This document shows, piece by piece, positions 1 through 8,107 of a DNA stretch of 38,361 nucleotides. Location of the stretch: positions 1 to 38,361 of the forward strand of contig JADHRD010000011.1 in assembly GCA_016777585.1 (NCBI GenBank), read 5' to 3'. The first letter of the stretch is position 1. Every line of letters starts with the position of its first letter. The notes below the pieces were generated by a model, which had not been told where the DNA came from, made no database searches, and saw only the letters and a program-made list of their open reading frames with translations. The translations under genes and the position numbers were made by a program. The DNA comes from Rhodospirillales bacterium. GTDB taxonomy: Bacteria; Pseudomonadota; Alphaproteobacteria; Rhodospirillales; UBA2165.

Positions 1-299
1 CTAGCCGCATTTAAAATCCCACATAATGAATTTGCCAGTCCAACATTGACATGCACCATTGCCGCCTGAGGCTTGCCCGTTGTCAGGTAATAGCCATGCG
101 CCATTGCTACAACTGCCGTTTCGTGGGGTACAACTAAAGGCTTCGGAAAGGGCATTTCTTCCTCTGACCCGCGAACATAACCTTCAATGATTGAGGCAAA
201 ATCGGTTCCGGCGTTTGCAAATAAATAGTCAACCCCATGGAGTTTAAGCCGCATTAGCAAAGCTTCGGCAGCCGTTCTTGGCGTTGGATATTTTTTCAT
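1..299 (-). CDS. ThDP-dependent enzyme, acetolactate synthase-like (N-terminal part)
   Basis: Only the first 99 codons are in the window; the gene runs off the left edge. The visible part is the N-terminal pyrimidine-binding domain of a thiamine-diphosphate enzyme of the acetolactate synthase / benzoylformate decarboxylase / oxalyl-CoA decarboxylase superfamily. It shows FANAGTDFASIIEG near residues 27-40 and PHETAVVAMAHGYY near 58-71; Glu60 is where the family has the Glu that activates the ThDP aminopyrimidine. The ATG at 299 follows AAGGA at about 8 bases. It lies 75 bases downstream of the GST-like gene on the same strand, so it may be the distal gene of the dehydrogenase-GST operon under the 2228-2243 operator. 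The reaction (decarboxylase or synthase) cannot be told without the C-terminal domain. Confidence 0.85.
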   Translation of the reverse strand, partial: MKKYPTPRTAAEALLMRLKLHGVDYLFANAGTDFASIIEGYVRGSEEEMPFPKPLVVPHETAVVAMAHGYYLTTGKPQAAMVHVNVGLANSLCGILNAA

Positions 300-374
300 C
301 TCAAATTTCCTTAATTTATAAATTTATTTTGTATAATGGTTTTATCGAAAATACCGTTTATCTCTCGGATCAAT

Positions 375-1184
375 TCACCTCAATGATTTTAAATAATCAT
401 TATATCGATCTTGCATTCTATTCTTTATGCCTAAGCCATGTACTAACATTGCCTCATACTCATCTTCCATAATTAAACTACTAATTCCAGCCTTGAAACT
501 GGGCAAATCTTGAGAGCGCAACCACCAAGATTTTATACTAGGACGATCCTCTATCCAAATATCTAAAAGGCTGAGATAACTTAAACGGGCTACATAAGGC
601 ATAAGATTTATATCAGCCAAAGTATAATTATCGCCCAAGACCCAATTCCGTCCATCCGACAACGTTTCATCTAAACGCTTAAATGCCTTTTCGTAAGCTG
701 CGATCGCATGTAGTACAAACATTGAATCTGGTCCGTCATTATAGGTTGAAAAAAATCTGTCTTTTCTCCTAGGATCTCCAATATTTTTAAAACGCAGTTG
801 CCTCTTTTCTTCTGTTAAATTTTTCATTTTATGTCGGAACATAGCAGAAAAACTGATCTCTGTTGTTCCTTCATGCAACCCTTCATCAACCATTTTACTC
901 CAAAGTCGCATTTGATAACATTTGTAAGGGTCTTTGGGCACCAGTTCTGGTTTAGGAAACATTGAATCCAGGTATTCACAAATCAGAGTGGACTCATTGA
1001 TAGCACGCCCATCATGCACCAGAGTTGGAACAACGCCTTTAGGATTTAGCTTTAAATACTCTGGAGAATATTGCTCGCTCTTAAATAGATCTACTTCTCG
1101 AGCTTCCCAATCAAGTCCTTTCTCTGCTAGGGTAATCCTTACTTTTTGCGCACATACTGAATTTCCAAATTGATATAAAATCAT
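375..1184 (-). CDS. Glutathione S-transferase family protein
   Basis: 269 residues, somewhat long for a GST (usually 200-230). The N-terminal thioredoxin-fold domain (about 1-80) shows SVCAQKVRITLAEKGL, where Ser9 or Cys11 is the likely thiol-activating residue. The cis-Pro loop is GVVPTLVHDG and INESTLICEYLD carries the gamma-glutamyl-binding Glu-Ser pair. The helical C-terminal domain includes WVLGDNYTLADINLMPYVAR, typical of GST domain 2. There is an insertion of about 40 residues around 110-150. ATG at 1184 is preceded by GGGAGG at 7 bases. It lies between a beta-hydroxyacid dehydrogenase and a ThDP enzyme with 75-base gaps on both sides. The likely role is conjugation or isomerisation of an electrophilic intermediate of that pathway; the substrate is unknown. 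A decayed relative lies at 10548-11056. Confidence 0.9.
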   Translation of the reverse strand: MILYQFGNSVCAQKVRITLAEKGLDWEAREVDLFKSEQYSPEYLKLNPKGVVPTLVHDGRAINESTLICEYLDSMFPKPELVPKDPYKCYQMRLWSKMVDEGLHEGTTEISFSAMFRHKMKNLTEEKRQLRFKNIGDPRRKDRFFSTYNDGPDSMFVLHAIAAYEKAFKRLDETLSDGRNWVLGDNYTLADINLMPYVARLSYLSLLDIWIEDRPSIKSWWLRSQDLPSFKAGISSLIMEDEYEAMLVHGLGIKNRMQDRYNDYLKSLR

Positions 1185-1259
1185 TTAAGCCTCCCAAATC
1201 GGCAATACACTATTTTATAAAATAGACGCCCAAAACAAAAGGATTTTATAATCTCAATA

Positions 1260-2195
1260 TTACAAACCCGTGCCTACTTCTTTTTCCTCAGATTCGATTT
1301 GATAACCAGAATTTTTTGCTTGCATCTCAATCAACGCGGCAAAGTCACATTCTGTATAACCTTGTCCAATTAAATTCTGAATAATTTCTTTAGTCATAGA
1401 TGCAACCGGCATAGGTACATCCAGATTACGCGCCGCCGACAGACCTAATTCCATATCTTTGCGGAGTAAAAGAGGTGTAAATGTTGGTGTAAAATCAAGA
1501 TTTACAAGGGATGGCGTCTTATAGGTGGAAAACATTGACCCCATAGCGCTTTTATTTATAAAATCCATAAACGCGTGACGTGGGACGCCACCTTTCTCTG
1601 CTAAAACAGTTATTTCAACAAGAGACTGAATAACAACACCCAAAAATACGTTGTGGCAGATTTTTACCATTCTCGCGAGCTCGCCCTCACCAACATAACT
1701 CACGCCTTCTGCAATCACATCTAAAAATGGACTGGCTTCATCAAAAGCCTCTTTCGACCCAGATGCAACAACACTTAATTTGCCAGCTTTAACAACCTTG
1801 GCATTACCACTAACAGGCGCGTCTAACATAGACGTTCCTACATCATTAGCGAATGCCCTAACTTCCCGAGAAGCTTCCTCAGAGATTGAAGTACAATCAA
1901 CCAGAAGACCAGGCACATTGGCGCCCTGAGTTAAAACCCCGTTCTCTCCCTTGGTGACTTCAATAAAATCGGCAGGCCCACCCACCATAGTAAAAACAAT
2001 ATCTTTCGAAGCGAGGTCAGAGGGACTGTCTACAATTTGCGCACCCAATTCTGCTAATGGCTCAGCTTTTTCACGAGTTCTATTCCAAACAGAGACATCT
2101 ACGCCAGCTTTTAATAGGCGTTCTGCCATTGCATACCCCATTCGACCTGCGCCAATCCAACCAACTTTTTTCTCTGAGAGTTTTCCACTTACCAT
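1260..2195 (-). CDS. NAD(P)-dependent beta-hydroxyacid dehydrogenase (3-hydroxyisobutyrate dehydrogenase family)
   Basis: 311 residues, close to the family norm of about 290-300. The Rossmann motif GAGRMGYAMA is at 15-24 and the second strand ends in WNRT (37-40), an Arg often linked with NADP preference. The substrate-binding signature DAPVSGNAKVVKAGKLSV (125-142) departs slightly from the usual DAPVSGG. Lys178 in MVKICHN is the family's catalytic lysine. Members oxidise 3-hydroxyisobutyrate, tartronate semialdehyde-type or succinic semialdehyde-type substrates reversibly; the exact substrate cannot be read here. ATG at 2195 follows AAGGA at about 6 bases. The gene is divergent from the LacI-type regulator, and the palindrome 2228-2243 lies 33 bases upstream of its start next to a TATGAT hexamer, so repression by that regulator is likely. 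Confidence 0.88.
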   Translation of the reverse strand: MVSGKLSEKKVGWIGAGRMGYAMAERLLKAGVDVSVWNRTREKAEPLAELGAQIVDSPSDLASKDIVFTMVGGPADFIEVTKGENGVLTQGANVPGLLVDCTSISEEASREVRAFANDVGTSMLDAPVSGNAKVVKAGKLSVVASGSKEAFDEASPFLDVIAEGVSYVGEGELARMVKICHNVFLGVVIQSLVEITVLAEKGGVPRHAFMDFINKSAMGSMFSTYKTPSLVNLDFTPTFTPLLLRKDMELGLSAARNLDVPMPVASMTKEIIQNLIGQGYTECDFAALIEMQAKNSGYQIESEEKEVGTGL

Positions 2196-2227
2196 TTTTT
2201 TTCCTTTTTTCTAAAAATTTAATATTC

Positions 2228-2243
2228 ATGCAATCGATTGCAT
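2228..2243. promoter_or_regulatory. LacI-family operator, copy 1
   Basis: ATGCAATCGATTGCAT is a perfect 16-bp palindrome in the gap between the dehydrogenase and the divergent LacI-type gene. It fits the LacI/GalR-family consensus TGNAANCGNTTNCA at every fixed base. On the minus strand, TATGAT at 2251-2246 is a plausible -10 element, with the operator two bases downstream, over the expected transcription start. A copy differing by one base lies at 6646-6661. Assignment to this regulator is inferred from location and repetition. Confidence 0.8.
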
Positions 2244-2301
2244 TTATCATAGCATTTAGCTAAAAGAAGAAAAAGCTCTTTGTCTGTGGAAAATCATCAC
2301 C

Positions 2302-3327
2302 ATGTCTAAACCACGAATTACGCTAAAAGATATTGCTACTAAGGCCGGAGTTCACTCATCAACAGTTTCACGAGTTATAAACCCCAAAACACGGGATATG
2401 GTTACAAAAAAAGTTGCAGATAAAATTTTATCATTAATAAAAAAATGTAATTACAGGCCAAATACTTTTGCGCAAAGTCTAAAAACCAACCGATCGTTTA
2501 CGATAGGTATTATTGTTCCAGATCTTACAAATCCAGCGTTTAGCACCATAATAAAAGGTGCCGAAAATATGTTAGAGACCCATGGTTTTAGTGTTATGAT
2601 TTCCAACACATACAATTCGTCTGAAAAACAACTTAGTACTTATGAGAAATTTATGGATCGCCACGTTGATGGATTAATAATTGCTAGCTCAAAAATCGAA
2701 GACCCTTTTATCAAAAAATATAAGCAAGATGAAATTCCTTTTGTACAAGCTGTTAGGGCATCTAATGATAAAGGTGTTTCTTCTGTCGTTAGCGATGAAA
2801 TTAGTGGCGGTATTATGGTAATTTCCCATTTGAAAACTCTTGGTCATAATCAAATAGCGTATATCTCTGGTCCACAATTTATTTCAACCGGCAAAGAGAG
2901 GTATCAAGGCTTTATACAGGGTATGAAATTAGCTGAGTTAAAAATTAATAATAAATTGGTGATTTTTTGTAATTCATTTTCAGAAGAAGAAGGAAGAAAT
3001 GCCGCAAAAAAGTTGCTCGCAGCCAAGACCAATTTTACAGCTATTTTTACTGGAAATGATATTATGGCGCTTGGTGTATATTCTGAGTTAAAAAAAAATC
3101 GCATTAAATGTGGAAAAGATATCTCAGTAGTTGGTTTTGACGATATGCCCTTTGCGGATAAATTTAATCCACCATTGACAACAGTTCACACGCCCCTAAT
3201 TGATGTGGGCAAGGAAGCCGCTCGACTACTTCTGGACAAAATAGAAAACAGTGGAATAAAAGCATCAAAAATAAAATTGGAGCCAGACTTAATTATCAGA
3301 GCCTCGACAAAATACAAGAAACTCTAA
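2302..3327 (+). CDS. LacI/GalR-family transcriptional regulator
   Basis: 341 residues, the standard family length. The N-terminal helix-turn-helix ITLKDIATKAGVHSSTVSRV (about 6-25) is followed by the hinge region and by NRSFTIGIIVPDLTNPAFSTI, the start of the periplasmic-binding-protein-like effector domain. Further family landmarks are IFTGNDIMALGVYSEL, VVGFDDMPFADKFNPPLTTV and a C-terminal EPDLIIRAST. Such proteins usually repress catabolic genes until a sugar or other small effector binds. The gene is convergent with the E2 gene (18-base gap) and divergent from the dehydrogenase. The operator 2228-2243 lies 58 bases upstream of the ATG, so it probably controls itself too. The Shine-Dalgarno is weak (GTGGA). 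Confidence 0.93.
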   Translation: MSKPRITLKDIATKAGVHSSTVSRVINPKTRDMVTKKVADKILSLIKKCNYRPNTFAQSLKTNRSFTIGIIVPDLTNPAFSTIIKGAENMLETHGFSVMISNTYNSSEKQLSTYEKFMDRHVDGLIIASSKIEDPFIKKYKQDEIPFVQAVRASNDKGVSSVVSDEISGGIMVISHLKTLGHNQIAYISGPQFISTGKERYQGFIQGMKLAELKINNKLVIFCNSFSEEEGRNAAKKLLAAKTNFTAIFTGNDIMALGVYSELKKNRIKCGKDISVVGFDDMPFADKFNPPLTTVHTPLIDVGKEAARLLLDKIENSGIKASKIKLEPDLIIRASTKYKKL

Positions 3328-3345
3328 TTAAGGCACTATATTAGA

Positions 3346-4584
3346 TCAGCTAACAATTTCGGCCCAATTACGCGTCTCTAAAATTTCTTTTAGTCTTCGC
3401 ATAAATGCGCCAGAATAAGAACCATCAATAGCTCTATGATCAAAACTTTGAGCTAAAATTCCAATTGGCCTTATGGCAATTAAATCTTCCCCATCTTTTT
3501 CAATCACCGTCGCCCGTTTAGAAACACCATCAGTGGAAAGAATCGCAACCTGAGGCTGATTAATTATAGGTGCAGTAATTAAAGTACCGAAGGAACCATT
3601 ATTTGACACCGTATAGGTTGCATTTAAATAATCATCCGCCGTTAATTTTTCAGCCCTAGCTCGAATGGCCAATTCATTTATCGCTCTAGCTATTTCCGTC
3701 ACACCTTTAAGATCAGCGTCCTTAATAATAGGAGCAACTAATCCCTCGAAGTCTAAATCAATAGCTACCGCAAGATTGACACGATCAAAAACTACAAGTT
3801 TTTCTTCCTCAATATGTCCATTTAATTTTGGGAAATCTTTGATAGCTGAACACAACGCTCTGGCAATAAATGGCAAATACGTAAGCGAATAGCCTTCTCT
3901 TTTTTTCCAATCTGGTCCCAACTGATAGCGAGCTTTCTCTACTTTAGAAAAATCGATCTCGACTGCTTGAAGGACATGAGGGCTTGTCGCTTTTGATCTA
4001 ACCATGTGCTCTGCTGTCATCTTGCGTCGATGATTAAAGGGAATAATCGTCTTATCATTGAATTCAGCAACTCTGGAGGAAGTATCGGGCAAGTATTGTT
4101 TGTTGGACTTATTATCTTCCAAATAACTCAAAACGTCCGAACGTTTTAGCCTACCATTTCTCCCCGTGCCCTTAATATCATTATGAGTTAAATTATTTTC
4201 TGCTAATAATTTTCTAACTACGGGCGATAGTTTCATTGAGCGATCAATTCTGTCCCTTTTTGAAATATTTGTTTGAGCAATAATATCAGTACTTTTCTTA
4301 GTATCAATTATTTGATTTTCCACATAAGTTTCTTCAATAGATTCTTTAATCCCTTCTTCTTCGATAACAGCTAACTTAGTCCCAACTAAAACTGTTTCTC
4401 CAGCTTCAACACAGATTTCTTTAACAACTCCATCTGCAAGAGCTGGAACCTCCATTTCTACCTTATCTGTCCCAATTTCAAAAAGGATATCTGACGAACT
4501 GACAGTATCTCCAACACTTTTGTGCCAAACTGTTAACGTCCCTTCAGCAACTGTTTCACCCATCTGCGGCATCAGTACATCCAT
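3346..4584 (-). CDS. Dihydrolipoamide acyltransferase (E2) of a 2-oxoacid dehydrogenase complex
   Basis: 412 residues with the classic E2 layout. The lipoyl domain (1-75) has the lipoylated lysine Lys41 in IGTDKVEMEVPA. A linker follows, then a peripheral subunit-binding domain (about 118-155) with LSPVVRKLLAENNL and GTGRNGRLKRSDVL. The catalytic acyltransferase domain (about 180-412) ends in SFDHRAIDGSYSG, with catalytic His383 and Asp387. It passes the acyl group from E1 to CoA in the cytosol. The single lipoyl domain and short linker suit acetoin-type or branched-chain-type complexes. Its ATG overlaps the E1 beta stop as TGATG. No E3 (dihydrolipoamide dehydrogenase) gene is adjacent, so it probably shares a housekeeping E3. 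Confidence 0.93.
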   Translation of the reverse strand: MDVLMPQMGETVAEGTLTVWHKSVGDTVSSSDILFEIGTDKVEMEVPALADGVVKEICVEAGETVLVGTKLAVIEEEGIKESIEETYVENQIIDTKKSTDIIAQTNISKRDRIDRSMKLSPVVRKLLAENNLTHNDIKGTGRNGRLKRSDVLSYLEDNKSNKQYLPDTSSRVAEFNDKTIIPFNHRRKMTAEHMVRSKATSPHVLQAVEIDFSKVEKARYQLGPDWKKREGYSLTYLPFIARALCSAIKDFPKLNGHIEEEKLVVFDRVNLAVAIDLDFEGLVAPIIKDADLKGVTEIARAINELAIRARAEKLTADDYLNATYTVSNNGSFGTLITAPIINQPQVAILSTDGVSKRATVIEKDGEDLIAIRPIGILAQSFDHRAIDGSYSGAFMRRLKEILETRNWAEIVS

Positions 4585-5561
4585 CAGTCAACCTCCCGGC
4601 TTATTGTATCAAAAATACGGCTAACTGAGGGTATCATTAAATCTTCGAGTTCGTCAGCGGAGGCTAGGGGAATGTGCGGTGTTGTAATGCGCACAATCGG
4701 CATATCAAGATCATAAAAACATTCTTCAGCAATAATCGATGAAATCTCTGCGCCCCAACCGCATAGGCGAGGGTTTTCTTCGACCGTAACAACTCTGCCT
4801 GTCTTTATAACTTCAGAGAGTATCGTTTTTGTATCAAGGGGAACAAGACTTCTTATGTCGACTACTGTAGCTGATATCCCCCTTTCTAACTGAAGCCGTT
4901 CAGCAGCTTCGAGAGCCCGTGGCACCATTAAAGCTAATGCTAAAATAGTAACGTCATCGCCATTCCTAAGAACCTTAGCCTTACCTATTTCATCTACGTG
5001 TTCTCCATCTGGCACCATACCTTTAGTCGCATATAAAGATTTTTGCTCAAAAAAGATTACTGGATCTGGATCACGAATAGCGGCAGCAAGTAGACCTTTG
5101 ACATCAGCAGGAGAGGATGGAGCGACTACTTTAATACCGGGTATCATCATAGCCCAATTTTCAACACTTTGGGAATGCTGAGCTCCAAACCTAGCTCCCC
5201 CACCATTAGCGGTTCTAATGACTAGGGGCATATCCACTTGCCCCCCTGTCATATATCGTGATTTGGCAATTTGATTACACACAATATCCCAACAAACAGC
5301 CAAAAAATCTGAAAACATAATTTCCGCAATAGGCTTCAACCCTGTCATAGCAGCCCCCATCGCCGCGCCTAATATTGCTTGTTCAGAAATTGGAGTGTCT
5401 CTAACTCGCAAGTCACCAAATTCCTCCCAAAGACCAACTGTTGATTTAAAAACACCGCCGGCTTTAGCAATATCCTCGCCTAAAAATACAACACTGTCAT
5501 CACGACGCATTTCTTGCGCGATAGCTTCAGCTACCGCTTCTCTATAAGTTAGTTCCGCCAT
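4584..5561 (-). CDS. 2-oxoacid dehydrogenase E1 component, beta subunit
   Basis: 325 residues from the preferred start. Family motifs in order: AELTYREAVAEAIAQEM, VVFLGEDIAKAGGVFK, RVRDTPISEQAILGAAMGAA, IRTANGGGARFGAQHSQSVE and the C-terminal-domain VVTVEENPRLCGWGAEI and ITTPHIPLASA. The beta subunit binds the ThDP pyrimidine end and forms an alpha2-beta2 E1 with its upstream neighbour. I place the start at ATG 5561, where GGAGG lies 6 bases upstream; a longer frame from 5582 adds seven non-conserved residues and would start inside the alpha subunit gene without such a site. The chosen start still overlaps the alpha gene by 13 bases, a sign of translational coupling. Confidence 0.93.
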   Translation of the reverse strand: MAELTYREAVAEAIAQEMRRDDSVVFLGEDIAKAGGVFKSTVGLWEEFGDLRVRDTPISEQAILGAAMGAAMTGLKPIAEIMFSDFLAVCWDIVCNQIAKSRYMTGGQVDMPLVIRTANGGGARFGAQHSQSVENWAMMIPGIKVVAPSSPADVKGLLAAAIRDPDPVIFFEQKSLYATKGMVPDGEHVDEIGKAKVLRNGDDVTILALALMVPRALEAAERLQLERGISATVVDIRSLVPLDTKTILSEVIKTGRVVTVEENPRLCGWGAEISSIIAEECFYDLDMPIVRITTPHIPLASADELEDLMIPSVSRIFDTISREVD

Positions 5562-6589
5562 GATGAACCTCCATCTGCCCACACATCTGTAAATGCATAA
5601 TCAACCGGCGGCGGCGGTGAGGCTTTAGCTGCCTCTGTCGCCTCGTCCACTGCCTGAATAACCGAATCTTCTATGTTCTTAACAATACTCTCTTTTACAC
5701 CAAAATCGATCAGCCTTTGTCGGTACATGGGTATTGGGTCTTTCTTTAACCACGCTTCCAGTTCACCTTTCGGCCGGTACGAGGCAGGGTCTGCCCGAGA
5801 ATGGCCTGAGTGTCGATATGTCTTAGCTTCAATTAAAGAAGGCCCTCCACCCTCTCTGGCTTTATCGAACGCAGTCACTGCTATTCGATAAACTGCATCG
5901 GCATCATTACCATCCACTATAATAGAGTCTAATCCATATGCGCTTGCTCGATCAGCAGCGGGATGTTCAACCGCAGTTACGTCTGAAATGGGCGTGTATT
6001 CCATATAAAGATTATTTTCGCAAACGAAGACTACAGGTAATTTCCATATTGCAGCAAAATTTAAGGCCTCGTGAAAGGCACCAATATTTGTTGTGCCGTC
6101 GCCAAAAAAACAAACAGCAACTTGGCCAGTTTTGTTATATTGTGCCTGCCATGCAGCCCCAGCAGCAATCGGCAAATGAGCACCAATAATTGCATATGAA
6201 CCCATGGCTCCTTTCTCAACATCGGTTAGGTGCATTGATCCACCTTTACCTTGCAACATACCACACTCTTTGCCCATTAATTCTCCCAACATCCCTGTCA
6301 TGGAGGTACCCCTCACCAAAGTATGCGCGTGCCCTCTATATGTGCAGAATGTATAATCGTTTGGGCGCAGTGCAGCGCCAAATCCAGAAGCGATAGCTTC
6401 CTGACCTAAGGCTAAGTGGCTCGTACCTTTTATCAAATTCTGAAAAAATAGGTCATGTGCTCGCTGCTCCAAATGCCGAATCTCTAGTTGTAATCGATAC
6501 ATTGTCAGGCGTGTTTCCTCACCAATATCATCATTCAAACGAGCTTGCTTCGCCGATGCCTTCTTTTTTGTTTGAGCCCTCTTGACCAT
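5549..6589 (-). CDS. 2-oxoacid dehydrogenase E1 component, alpha subunit
   Basis: 346 residues. The ThDP pyrophosphate/Mg motif is FFGDGTTNIGAFHEALNFAA (GDG at 163-165) closing with CENN at 189-192. Other E1-alpha landmarks are THLALGQE-like TSHLALGQEAI, TYRGHAHTLVRG (83-94) and RHSGHSRADPASYRP in the loop that is phosphorylated in eukaryotic relatives. ENNLYMEYTP resembles acetoin-dehydrogenase-type rather than classical pyruvate E1; this is a family impression, and the substrate (pyruvate, acetoin or a branched oxoacid) stays open. The basic N-terminus (KRAQTKKKASAK) is an extension. ATG 6589 is favoured: AGGGAG sits 8 bases upstream, while the alternative GTG at 6598 overlaps that site. 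First gene of E1 alpha-E1 beta-E2, behind operator 6646-6661. Confidence 0.93.
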   Translation of the reverse strand: MVKRAQTKKKASAKQARLNDDIGEETRLTMYRLQLEIRHLEQRAHDLFFQNLIKGTSHLALGQEAIASGFGAALRPNDYTFCTYRGHAHTLVRGTSMTGMLGELMGKECGMLQGKGGSMHLTDVEKGAMGSYAIIGAHLPIAAGAAWQAQYNKTGQVAVCFFGDGTTNIGAFHEALNFAAIWKLPVVFVCENNLYMEYTPISDVTAVEHPAADRASAYGLDSIIVDGNDADAVYRIAVTAFDKAREGGGPSLIEAKTYRHSGHSRADPASYRPKGELEAWLKKDPIPMYRQRLIDFGVKESIVKNIEDSVIQAVDEATEAAKASPPPPVDYAFTDVWADGGSSWRN

Positions 6590-6645
6590 TTTTACCACTC
6601 CCTTTCTTCACAAATACAATCTTACCTTGCAGTGGATCAACATAT

Positions 6646-6661
6646 ATGCAATCGTTTGCAT
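6646..6661. promoter_or_regulatory. LacI-family operator, copy 2
   Basis: ATGCAATCGTTTGCAT differs from the palindrome at 2228-2243 by one base and again fits TGNAANCGNTTNCA. It lies 57 bases upstream of E1 alpha and 176 bases upstream of the divergent M24 gene. On the minus strand TATAAT at 6670-6665 precedes it by three bases, the same arrangement as copy 1 (TATGAT, two bases). This implies that the E1-E2 operon, and perhaps the M24 operon, are repressed by the regulator at 2302-3327. Confidence 0.78.
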
Positions 6662-6837
6662 AATATTATAAATATATCCTCATGAAACAATTTTTGTCAA
6701 CAAATCGCTTCAATTTAGAGGAATTAAAAACTACTAAATTTCATAGATCGAGATTTTACATTTTTCATGTTTTAAAAGGGAAAACAAACCGTTATGGTTA
6801 GAAATAAATTCAAGATGGTTATTTAGGGAGCTTAGTT

Positions 6838-8091
6838 ATGTTTTATACACGTCCACATTCAACCGCGACTTGGGGCACACAAGCAAAAGATTGGGAAGCT
6901 GGTGTTGATTTTAAGAAATTAGTTCATGATCGAACTGAACGGGCGAGACAAGCTATAACTGATGCAGGGTTGGCAGCCGTCATTTGCTTTAATTTTGACA
7001 ATATTCGTTATATCACGGCAACACATATAGGTGAATGGGGACGAGATAAATTTGACCGATATTGTTTACTTGGTCAAGAAGGAAGTCCTTTTCTTTGGGA
7101 CCCCGCAGCGCCCGCAAAGCGAAAAAGCTCACCCTGGATGGGTAATAATGTTGCCGCCCCAGTTTCTACCATGCAGGGGGCATTACCGCCTGGTCTAGGA
7201 ATTGAAAAGATTTTTGCCAAACAAATTAAAGAAAAGCTAGTTGATATGGGAATACAAAATGAACCCATTGGTATCGACGTAATGGAATTGCCGATGATGC
7301 GTGCCCTTGAAGCAGAGGGGGTCCAACTTGTAGATGGTCAACAAGCCCTTATGGATGCCCGTGAAATCAAAACAGATGAGGAAATAGAAATTCTGAAACA
7401 GGCCGCAGCTATGGTTGACGGTGTGTATCTTGATATTGCTAAAGCAATTCGCCCAGGAGCTCGCGAGAGCGATCTTGTGGCTATTGCAAACGAACAACTT
7501 TATTCGATGGGATCTGAGCGTGTTGAATGTGTTAATTCAGTAGCTGGTCCACGCGGAGCCCCGCATTCCCACACTTTTTCTGATAGAATGATACAACCTG
7601 GTGATATGATATTTTTAGATATAATGCATAGTCTCAATGGGTATCACACATGTTATTACAGAACATTTATCTGCGGTATACCTAACCAAGCGCAAAAAGA
7701 TGCATATGAACAATGTTCGCAATGGGTAAATTCAGCGCTTGAAGCGATCAAACCAGGTGCCCTATTAGACGATGTATCAAGAGCATGGCCAAAAGCCGAA
7801 GAATTCGGTTATGCAAATGAAGATGAGGCTTTTCTGCTTCAATTTGGGCATGGTATAGGGCTAAGTTTATGGGAAAGACCTATAATTTCTCGAAGATACA
7901 TGGAACAAGGAACTGTTCTCAAAAAGGGTATGGTTTTTGCTGTTGAGTGCTGGAAAGGTGCCGCGGATGGTTCTGGAGCGGCGCGTATTGAGGAAGAGGT
8001 TGTGGTAACAGATGATGGTTGTGATATCATAACAAATTTTCCAAGTGATCATCTTATTTCTTGCGGCCTGCCCGGTTGCGAAATTTATTAG
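6838..8091 (+). CDS. M24-family (pita-bread fold) metallohydrolase-like protein with altered metal site
   Basis: 417 residues. The N-terminal creatinase-like domain includes FNFDNIRYITATHIGEWGRD; the C-terminal pita-bread domain starts near 175 (DEEIEILKQAAAMVDG). M24 enzymes use five metal ligands (Asp, Asp, His, Glu, Glu). Here I place them at Asp261 (FLDIM), Cys272 (GYHTCYYRTF, where Asp is expected), His338 (FGHGIGLSLWE), Glu370 (AVECWKG) and Glu385 (RIEEEVVV). Relatives include Xaa-Pro peptidases, creatinase and the DMSP lyase DddP, so function is open; peptidase activity should not be assumed. ATG 6838 follows AGGGAG at 7 bases. It starts a plus-strand set with COG0523, YCII and SDR genes and may share the 6646-6661 operator. 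Confidence 0.85.
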   Translation: MFYTRPHSTATWGTQAKDWEAGVDFKKLVHDRTERARQAITDAGLAAVICFNFDNIRYITATHIGEWGRDKFDRYCLLGQEGSPFLWDPAAPAKRKSSPWMGNNVAAPVSTMQGALPPGLGIEKIFAKQIKEKLVDMGIQNEPIGIDVMELPMMRALEAEGVQLVDGQQALMDAREIKTDEEIEILKQAAAMVDGVYLDIAKAIRPGARESDLVAIANEQLYSMGSERVECVNSVAGPRGAPHSHTFSDRMIQPGDMIFLDIMHSLNGYHTCYYRTFICGIPNQAQKDAYEQCSQWVNSALEAIKPGALLDDVSRAWPKAEEFGYANEDEAFLLQFGHGIGLSLWERPIISRRYMEQGTVLKKGMVFAVECWKGAADGSGAARIEEEVVVTDDGCDIITNFPSDHLISCGLPGCEIY

Positions 8092-8107
8092 AGGTTAACT
8101 CACGGGC

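Noticed and set aside
278-472. A 64-codon plus-strand frame between the ThDP and GST-like genes
   Set aside because: It begins inside one minus-strand gene and ends inside another, with low-complexity AT-driven composition.
3323-3345. Inverted repeat TCTAAT / ATTAGA between the regulator and E2 genes as a bidirectional terminator
   Set aside because: Six AT-rich pairs with an 11-base loop and no T-run; too weak to call.
5562-5582. Longer start for E1 beta (seven extra residues)
   Set aside because: The ATG at 5561 has a strong GGAGG site at proper spacing and begins at the conserved AELTYREA.
5938-6396. Open frames on the plus strand opposite the E1 alpha gene
   Set aside because: They have no recognisable motifs or ribosome sites and lie entirely antisense to a well-conserved gene.
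6838-8091. Naming the M24 protein as the DMSP lyase DddP
   Set aside because: The fold and some N-terminal residues agree, but the metal-ligand region differs (no matching Asp pattern, Cys272 present) and no other DMSP gene is nearby.
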